From: Cercis canadensis
Lineage: Eukaryota; Streptophyta; Magnoliopsida; Fabales; Fabaceae
Direction of reading: 5' to 3'
Length of the DNA: 64,000 bases
Assembly: GCA_003255065.1 (NCBI GenBank)
Contig: QAOA01006077.1
Location: 385,277 to 449,276 of the forward strand
In this document: positions 56,801 to 64,000 of the stretch, piece after piece
Layout: every line of letters begins with the position of its first letter
Position numbering within the stretch: the first letter of the stretch is position 1
The notes under the pieces: generated by a model
The model's input: the letters and a program-made list of their open reading frames with translations, nothing else
Told to the model about the DNA's origin: nothing
The model's database searches: none
Made by a program: the position numbers and the translations under genes

Positions 56801-57944
56801 TGGATGACTTATCTTTAGATAAAACTATTCTAATTTGGGTTTTATTTTTGCAGTTGGTTCAGGGTAAATATAAACTTTAGTCTTCACACATTATTATTTT
56901 TAAAAGTTATTGCATAAATAAAGCAGTAAAAACATATAAACAATAGGTCACAAAAGCGTGTTAGATGTATTTACCACCAAATGGCTTTTGCTACACATGC
57001 CTTTAATTTTTTTTTAAATCTCTTTTATATTTTAGCCATGTGTTTGTGTATTATATTTCTCTGCTGCTAATTGAGAAAAAAAGAATAGGTTTTTTGTTGT
57101 ACTCTATGTGCCACAAATATTTGACAATGGTTTTTATTTAATTTGAATGGTAATTAAATAAATAATCTATAATTATAAGTTGCAAATATAGAACAAATAT
57201 AATATCAACTATCAAATTTTGAAAACTAGTAGGCTGTCGGGTGTAAACTACTCCCTATGAACAACTAAACTATTGGGCATGGTCAAAGGTAGAATTTTCT
57301 TTCCCTTTTCACCAATGCTTAATCATTGAACCAAAGATAATTTATGCTTTCCTAAAATATTTCTTCACAATAGATTGATTGATCCATAGGAAATTTTTTT
57401 TTTTTTTTTTCCACTTTTGGCTACGACTTTGAATTCGAACACAGAACTCATAAGCCCTGAGGACAACCTCACTACCACTCAGCTACAAGCTGTTTTGGTG
57501 ATCCACAGAAATTTACATGTTATAATTCATTGACATTACTTTCTTTCTATTTTTATCCTTCTATGTTATATTTACTCTAAACAATATCTTGCTAAACAAG
57601 TTGTTGCTTCTTTGTGCAAGAACTGGGAAGCACATCTCATCACACGGGGGATGAATACCTTTCAGGTTAGTTTTACCGTTTCTTTATCTGTCAAAAAGTT
57701 TACATTTAACCCATTCTCAGTGTACTCAATGTTCTTCTTATGCTATTTTTTTTTTTCGAAAATCAAAATTATAGGCGTTATGAATTCTTATTCTCTGTTT
57801 TCTTTGGTAAAACAATTTCTAACATCTTCTTTGTCTATGTAATATTCTATGTTTTATATATAATTTTGCTTCTCTATTGCAGATGATGGAAATGGCAGTG
57901 AAATAATGGAAGAATTTATCCAAGATATTTTGAGTCGCCCTTAG
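53821..57944 (+). CDS. CC-NBS-LRR protein, NLR5, with two small 3' exons
   Basis: Exon 1 53821-56797, exon 2 57621-57665 (45 nt), exon 3 57883-57944 (62 nt), phase-1 GT-AG junctions; sum 3084 nt (1027 aa). Exon 1 begins MAINIIGAVAGVMSCLC. Motifs: P-loop GMGGVGKTT from residue 185, kinase-2 LILDDLWES, RNBS-B KFVLTTRSLSVC, CMGLPLGI, CFLYCVLYPE and VKMHD (M at 478), followed by LRRs. Exon 1 ends SSSQA. The spliced tail reads ELGSTSHHTGDEYLS then DDGNGSEIMEEFIQDILSRP. Reading through the first donor gives only intron-derived residues, so I prefer the spliced form. All canonical NB-ARC residues are intact; likely a functional receptor. Intron 1 holds a SINE. Confidence 0.86.
57397..57499 (-). mobile_element. 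tRNA-derived SINE in NLR5 intron 1
   Basis: On the minus strand it has a box A (TAGCTGAGTGGT, 57486-57475) and a box B (GTTCGAATTC, 57440-57431), as in pol III promoters of tRNA-derived SINEs, and ends in an A tail (the T run at 57394-57410). Flanking imperfect direct repeats GATCCATAGGAAATTT (57381-57396) and GATCCACAGAAATTT (57500-57514) look like its target-site duplication. About 100 bp. Confidence 0.78.
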
Positions 57945-58591
57945 TTCTTTTCATACATTGTGGAGTATCTTCAATTGCATACATAATATTGTAAAAATGA
58001 CAAATAATGTGAATGGGGAAAGAGCTTAGAAGATCTAGAAAATCAACGATATTACTATCTATCTTCTTAGTAAGTAGATTGTCCGATATAATTCAGTTGG
58101 TTTCTCCCTTAGTTCCTTCAATGCTCAAAATAATAGTACTTCTTGGATTTCTTGAAAGGCTCATGTGCATATTATATATCTACTATTGAAAGGTCAAATT
58201 TATTTGTTTTATTTTGTTGCTCCATTGTGCCAAAGCCAAAGTCCGAAGAGTTTTTAAATAGGATTAAATTCATAATTTTATGATGGGAGTACTCAGTGTT
58301 CAATCATTAAGAACACCTCTTAGAAAGAGCAACTTAGTAATTTTTTTGAAAGGAATTCTTCTCGAACAATATAAACAACAAGGTTCATCTTGTCGAAAAA
58401 TTTTAAAAAAAAAAATTCATAAAATTTTCCTCAACTGAATGTCCCCTAATACTTTCAGAAAATTCCTTCTATCTGGCTGATTCACCCATATCAGACCATT
58501 GTTGATCAAATAGAGTTCTTCCCGATCAATGTTAACAACAATTTTCCTTTGCAAGAATTTTAAACTACATTTGCTGCTGAAAGTCTCATGT
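57945..58591. other. 3' flank of NLR5
   Basis: 3' UTR and spacer; nothing else recognised. Confidence 0.5.
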
Positions 58592-59000
58592 TGTGTGGGA
58601 AGAACTGTATCAGATGCCGTTTATGTCCTTGATGCCATTGCAGGCTTTGACCCTAATGATGAAGCAACGAGGGTGGCATCAAAATACATTCCAAAGGGTG
58701 GCTTCAAACAATATCTTAACCCTTATGGACTCAAAGGGAAGAGATTGGGGATAGTGAGGAAACCCTTCTTTAATCTTGCCAATGACTCTGATAAATCAAA
58801 CTTTTAATACACAGAGCTTGAGATGTTGGTAATGATATGTACGTTAACATTACATACCACTTCTTTTGGCAATTGAAGGAAACAAGGAGCCATTCTGCTA
58901 GATCATTTGAAAATAGCCAACATTAGTGTCATCTTAAACTTCAATGCAAGTGGGAAAGCAACACCATTGTTAGCTAAGTTTAAACTCGCCCTAAATGCTT

Positions 59001-61266
59001 GGTAATTTGACTAAAATAATGCATTTGGACAAACTATTTATACAAATGAAGCACATTTGAAACTATTTACGTAAAATAGGTACTTTTGATTTTTTTATTA
59101 ATATCTGAATCAAACTGAGACACGTTTTTGCTGGACTGAAGCGTGTATTAAGAGATCATGCTTTAGGGCAATTTCGCTCAAAGGCATGATCACTGTCCAC
59201 AAAATTGTCAGATGAAGTTAAATACGTTTTTCCCAAAGCAATTACGCTTTTCCAAAATGAATCATGATTTACAAGAAATGACAATCACGGTTTACACCTA
59301 AAGGGCGTCACGGTTTAGACAAAAAGAGGGTCACAATTTTGCCTCAAGCGTGATGCCCATAAAGCCAAAACTGTGACCCTCTTTTTGTCTAAACCGTGAC
59401 TCTCTTGACTTGTATTATTTAATTATATGTTTTTTTGGTCGTATTATTTAGTTATGGTTGAAGGAGGAAAAGGAGAGATTATTCTTTTGGGCTTGGTTTT
59501 GCTGTTAAAGTCCCCTACTATGATAGCCAAGACTTGAGATCTGTTAGTAACAAATCGAAGGAATCAGTAGACATAAAATTAAAATAAATAAACTTATAAA
59601 TTATGTTGTTCATTGTTCGTATAATGTACGAAAAATGTTTGTGCAATATTCAGATATTGTTTGTGCAAACATTTAGGCTCTGTTTGAGAGTTTTTTTGGA
59701 GGGGAGAGGAGAGGAGAGGAGAGGAAAGGGAGGGAAAGGAAGGGAAAGGAAAGGGAGGGGTTTTCCTCTCCTTTGTTTGGATGATTAAAATGAGGAAAAG
59801 GAAAGGAAAGGGAAGAAAATGTCTTATTGTAAAATATTTTTACTAGTTTACCCTTTATTATCTTTTCACTCTTTTTTTCTAATTCAATTTTTTAATTATA
59901 AATGTAATTATTATTTATTTATTAAAAAATAAAAATTGACAATAACCGAATTCATACTCTAATTAAGTACATTTTCATAAAAAAGTAAAATTTCATAAAT
60001 ATTAAATTATTAATATATAATATACACTTATTGCTTCTAATGAGTCATAAAAAAATTAATATACTATATATTTTCAAAAAGAAAATAAACTGTGCATCTG
60101 AAAAATTATGCAAATTCTATTGCTTTATGGGTTGCAATTAATTAAATTAGAGTGATGATAAAAGGGATTATTTATAATTTTTTCATTAGATGGATATAAT
60201 TAAAATTTTTAATTAGAAATATAAAAGAATTACAATTTAAACATAAAACTTCAACTTTTTTGCTTTCTTTTCTTATCCAACAATTCAATGGTGGCAGACA
60301 GTATGGGTAAATTAGTAAATTAATTCTCTACCCCTCCAAACCCCCCAATTTGGGGGGTTGAAATTTGTGAATGAAAAAAGGAGTGCAAGGGTCAAAGTTT
60401 AACCCTTGGTCTCCTTCCCCTTTCAAACTTAAAACTCCCAAACAAGGGAGTGGACTCTCTCATTCCTCTCCTCTCCTCTCCTTTCCCCTCCAAAAGAACT
60501 CCCAAACATACCCTTAGAATGCCAAAGAAAGATAAATCCTACACTATTTGGTTACACTCAAATTCATACGTATAAAATGATATATAAAAGTAAAGTACCT
60601 AGAAAAAATAGGACAATTTGACCAAAATAATACATTTGGACACTTAAATTCCCAGGTCTTCGTGCTTCTGTTACCTTTAAACTTTATGTCTACTGATTCC
60701 TTTGATTTGTTACTAACAGATGTCAAGTCTTGGCTATCATAGTAGGGGACTTTAACAGCAAAACCAAGCCCAAAAGAATAATCTCTCTTTTTCCTCCTTC
60801 AACCATAAATAAATAATACAAGACCAAGAAAAACATATAATTAAATAATACAAGTCAAGGGAGTCACGATTTAGACAAAAAGAGGGTCACGGTTTTGGCT
60901 TTATGGGCATCACGCTTTAGGCAAAACCGTGACTCTTTTTTTGTCTAAACCATGACTCCCTTTAGGTGTAAACCGTGATTGCTATTTCTTGTAAACCGTG
61001 ATTCATTTTGGGAAAGCATGATTACTTTGGGAAAAGCGTATTTAACTTCATCTGATAATTCTGTGAACAGTGATCATGCCTTTGAGCGAAATTGCCCTAA
61101 AGCGTGATCTTTTAATACACGCTTCATCTTAGTAAAAACATGTTTTAATCTGATTCAGATATTAATAAAAAAAAAAATCAAAAGTGCTCCTTTTACGTAA
61201 ATAGTTTCAAATGTGCTCTATTTGTGTAAATAATTTGTCCAAATGCATTATTTTGGTCAAATTGCC
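59001..61266. mobile_element. Mutator-like foldback element inside amidase exon
   Basis: Starts GGTAATTTGACTAAAATAAT and ends ATTATTTTGGTCAAATTGCC, inverted copies. The pairing extends about 580 bp into each arm (59001-59580 and 60687-61266). The 10-bp CTAAATGCTT is duplicated on both sides (58991-59000, 61267-61276); it is part of the amidase codons LNAY. Each arm contains its own inner palindrome around GTCACGGTTTAGACAAAAAG. No transposase. The unique centre is almost filled by a Tourist-like element. Confidence 0.9.
59676..60513. mobile_element. Tourist-like (PIF/Harbinger) element nested in the foldback element
   Basis: Termini GGCTCTGTTTGAGAGTTT and AACTCCCAAACATACCC are imperfect inverted copies, flanked by TTA on both sides (59673-59675, 60514-60516). 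838 bp, with purine-rich repeats at one end and pyrimidine-rich repeats at the other. The right 217 bp match the truncated copy at 13098-13315. No transposase seen. Confidence 0.85.
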
Positions 61267-61773
61267 CTAAATGCTTATCTAAGAGACTTAGCAGATGCCA
61301 TAGCCTTTAACCAGAAAAATGCTGATTTGGTTAGTATTAGCAAAATTTTCCTTTACTCACACAAAGTTCAATAAATGGTATCTAAAATGCATAAGTTCAC
61401 TAATTTTGTAAATGATTATGCAGGAAATGATCAAGGAGTTTGGTCAAGGTATCTTCCTTGCAGCTGAAGCAACAAATGGAATTGGAGAAAAAGAGAAGGC
61501 AGCATTGCTCAATTTGGCTATACTATCAGAAAAACGGTTTTCGAAGCTGATGAGGGAGCTTGATAGTTTGGTGACTCCTGGTTCCTATGTTACCACAGTT
61601 CTTGGCATTGGAGGATTTCCAGGTATCAATGTGCCTGCAGGATATGATAGCAAGGGGGTTCCATTTGGCATTGCTTTTGGGGATTGAAAGGTTCAGTGCC
61701 AAAACTGATTGAGATTGCTTTTGGGTTTGAGCAAGCAACTAAGATCAGAAAGCCTCCTTCTTTTAAACCTTAA

Positions 61774-63317
61774 GGCTTTACAGCAGCTTCCATTAATTCA
61801 AGTTTAAAGTATAAATTACTCTGTTTAATCTATATCTACTAATTTTAAGTTAGATTGGACTACTTCGCTGTAATTGTTATATCAATGATAAATTACATTA
61901 TTTAAGTAACACATCCACCTTACATGTCCGAATGCAATTGATAATAAATGGATTTTTCTCCTCACCTGCCAACTGTCCAGTATAAAACATCAATGTGGTA
62001 TGTAATTTTTTGGGGATGAAAAGGACATTTCATGACATGGTATATGGCCATGAAATTTTACTCGACAATAAACTGCCAAGTTTGAGCATAAAATATAAAA
62101 GAAAAAAAAAAGAAAATTATTATGTAATTTCTCAGACAAAAAGATCATTTAATTTTAAACATAAAAAATTTTAATTTGGTGTTTTTTATATTATATAAAA
62201 TGTTCAAAATACTTTCTAGTATTATATGATTATTCAATTAACATATATATTTATCTTTTAATGTTATGTAATTATTATGTTTACATATATGATTATGATG
62301 CTCAAAAATAAAATAAAAAATATTTTAGTCTTTTCATGCTATATAGAAAAAATATAATTAAAAAATCATTTTATTTGAAATCAAATTATTTTTTTCTTAA
62401 ACTTTTGGAATTTAAGGGTAATTTTTTCAAAAAAAATAATTTTTTTCTTGTGTTTGAATTTAGGGTCTCCTCCACTTTCAAACTTGTTTTCTTATTATTA
62501 TTTTCATTCGAAAAGGTGTTATTAATCCGCAGCCAAAACTAACCCAAAAAAAAAAAAATGTGTCATTAATTTTGCTATTTCCATCAACCAGATATTCCTG
62601 CCGCGTTAGACAATAACAAATTAGTTAAGTGCCCCATATTGTGAAGGTGGCGATATCTGGTTGGTTGACTGGAGTCATTACGTACCGAAGTTACCAAAGC
62701 TACCCTAAACTCACGAGCTCAATCTCTGCCTCGAGGAAATCCACTACGGAAAGAGGAATCACAGTCGAATTTACTCCAATCACCTCGGTCTCAGTGATCG
62801 GTGAGTTTGCTCATCTCGCTTTTTCCTTCGCTTCTCAACTGTTTCCATTGCATTATAGATCAAGTTAGCTCTGATTCTTGTCTAAAATTTAAAATCATTG
62901 CTTCTGGAAGCTAAAGAGTGCTTATTTCTAGAACTAGTTTTAGAATTTTGGGAGAAAATGGATTTAATTGCATCGAGAGGAAGGAATTGGATTAGTTTGA
63001 AAAACAGGACTATGATTTGAAGGTTTTGAATCAGTGACCTGGTCAAAGTGAGTTATGAACCTGTTTGGATGCTCAAACAAAGTCCCAATTTTTACCCTCT
63101 ATATTTATTCTTTTAATTCTATTACTTTATTCATGATCCTGCTAAAGTCACTTCCATTTCATATGATAGCTTGGGTTGCGCTAGAATTTACATATTTACG
63201 AAAAAGCATTCTTTTTGAAAGTTCAAACTAGCACGAAACAGCTACTCAAACTCAATCATCAGTTATCCAAAGAAGCACAACTCATTTTTTGCTTATCTAT
63301 GGCTATTTGAATAATAA
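61774..63317. other. Intergenic DNA after amidase, possible leader exon
   Basis: 61774-62560 is AT-rich without features. 62590-62811 is markedly less AT-rich and ends in GTGATCG followed by GTGAGTTTGC, a good donor. It could be a 5' leader exon of a gene whose body lies outside, but it has no in-frame ATG and I do not recognise it. Confidence 0.3.
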
Positions 63318-63627
63318 GGGTGTGCTTGGTAGGGAAGGTGGAAAATTGAGAGGAGAGTGAAAATGGAAACAATGTGCATCTCATTTTCAACCGTTCCTCA
63401 TTTTCTTTCTGTCAAGCAAGTGCAAAGTAAATCACGTTGTGAATTTTTCACCTTCCCAACACTTTCAGCTGGGTAGAGATGAAAAATAGAGATGGGATGG
63501 AAGTGAATATAGGAAAGTATGCATCCCATTTTCAGTTGTTCCTCATTTTTCTGTCACCTGGCAAATGCAAAGTAAATTGGATTCGGAATTCTTCACCTTC
63601 CCACTTTCAGCCGTACCAAGCATATCG
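63318..63627. mobile_element. Tourist-like MITE
   Basis: Termini GGGTGTGCTTGGTA and TACCAAGCATATCG, flanked by TAA on both sides (63315-63317, 63628-63630). 310 bp made of two diverged direct copies of a unit of about 130 bp (CATTTTCA, GTTCCTCATTTT, TGCAAAGTAAAT, TTCACCTTCCCA in each). Confidence 0.75.
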
Positions 63628-63887
63628 TAAGAGTCTAAATGGATGCGAAGAAAAACAATCTGTTCATATGTGCTGTCTATTACTCAAACTTGTCTGTAGT
63701 CTCATGTGGAGATTAATGGTGCCTTACATGAGTGTTTCTTCTGTATTAAATATGAACTTGCAGATGCAAAACTAGAGTGGCCACCAGGCTTCTTGCTCTG
63801 TCAATACATGGCCTAAATCTTTATAGTTAGTATATGTTATTGAACATATAAATCCAATTTTTGTTTGCATTTTCTTTTGGGTTTTTG

Positions 63888-64000
63888 TCATCTGATTGAT
63901 ACAAATGAATTGATTGAATATTGGATGTGGGAGGGTCTATTGGGTACGGTGGACAGTATATCAACGAGAAAACAAAAGGGAAAAATCATATTGAATGAAC
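63888..64000 (+). pseudogene. NLR fragment at window edge, near-identical to NLR3
   Basis: From GTCATCTGATTGATACAAAT to the end, the sequence equals NLR3 at about 40652-40764 with a single difference seen (GGACAG against GGATAG). It encodes HLIDTNELIEYWMWEGLLG and the following residues of the NB-ARC. Upstream of 63888 the similarity stops at once and there is no CC or P-loop part. It continues beyond the window, so whether it is a gene part or only a fragment is open. Confidence 0.85.

Larger units (their letters stand above)
58592..61773 (+). pseudogene. Amidase (At4g34880-like) pseudogene, 3' part
   Basis: Pieces of an amidase-signature family protein in order: 58592-58790 (GRTVSDAVYVLDAIAGFDPN to LGIVRKPFF), then frame loss; 58877-59000 (RKQGAILLDHLKIANI to FKLALNA); a 2.3-kb transposon; 61267-61329 (LNAYLRDLADAIAFNQK); intron; 61424-61773 (EMIKEFGQGIFLAAEATNG, GGFPGINVPAGYDSKGVPFG, then GLKGSVPKLIEIAFGFEQAT and PPSFKP, stop). 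A one-base loss near 61680 breaks the last exon (GGATTGAAAGG lacks one G before it). The N-terminal half with the Ser-Ser-Lys catalytic region is absent. These enzymes hydrolyse amides. The gene is dead. Confidence 0.87.

Noticed and set aside
56798..56880. Unspliced C-terminus of NLR5
   Set aside because: Hydrophobic intron-derived residues; in-phase downstream exons with a tail homologous to NLR4 are preferred.
57431..57486. Functional tRNA gene on the minus strand
   Set aside because: Box A and box B are present but no cloverleaf with paired acceptor ends could be drawn, and an A tail and target duplication point to a SINE.
59270..59402. Regular GTCACGGTTTAGAC repeats as a CRISPR-like array
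   Set aside because: They are palindromic parts of the arms of a plant foldback transposon with a target-site duplication; the genome is eukaryotic.
62629..62868. 79-aa open frame near the right end
   Set aside because: No ATG start and no recognisable domain; kept only as a possible non-coding leader exon.

Overview
The window is nuclear DNA of a flowering plant, most likely a eudicot and probably woody. The evidence is multi-exon genes with GT-AG introns in AT-rich DNA, plastid-type purine synthesis and CHX transporter genes, many plant DNA transposons, and a cluster of CC-NBS-LRR (NLR) immune receptor genes. I cannot name the species. It is a draft assembly with two long N gaps (2432-2710, 13316-13622) and four single-N joins.

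Layout. 0-4.8 kb: AT-rich DNA with a long-inverted-repeat element and a broken PIF1/Helitron-type helicase. 4.9-16.2 kb: three tandem six-exon genes for a PIG3/zeta-crystallin-like NADPH:quinone oxidoreductase (QOR-A, -B, -C). A cation/H+ exchanger (CHX) remnant lies between A and B, and exon 1 of C is missing at a gap. 16.3-19.1 kb: a foldback transposon and an NLR pseudogene. 19.3-22.1 kb: an intact CHX antiporter gene on the minus strand. 24.1-57.9 kb: five full-length NLR genes (NLR1-5), all on the plus strand and of the RPS2/RPS5/At4g27190-like class. The plastid GAR transformylase gene (PUR3) sits inside this cluster between NLR2 and NLR3. Remnants of NLR and QOR genes are scattered between the NLRs. 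58.6-61.8 kb: a dead amidase gene whose exon is split by a Mutator-like foldback element that itself carries a nested Tourist-like element. 61.8-64 kb: intergenic DNA, another Tourist-like element, and the start of a further NLR fragment at the edge.

No dedicated biosynthetic or defence island of an unknown type was found. The most interesting material is in the NLR cluster. It has a shared upstream module (CGCG box plus W-box core), non-coding leader exons with an intron before the ATG, and two tiny phase-1 3' exons adding an acidic tail to NLR4 and NLR5. NLR3 has altered kinase-2, GLPL-flank and MHD motifs. Remnants of all three neighbouring families are interleaved, so the locus has grown by repeated unequal exchange. 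Several transposons can be delimited to the base by their target-site duplications.
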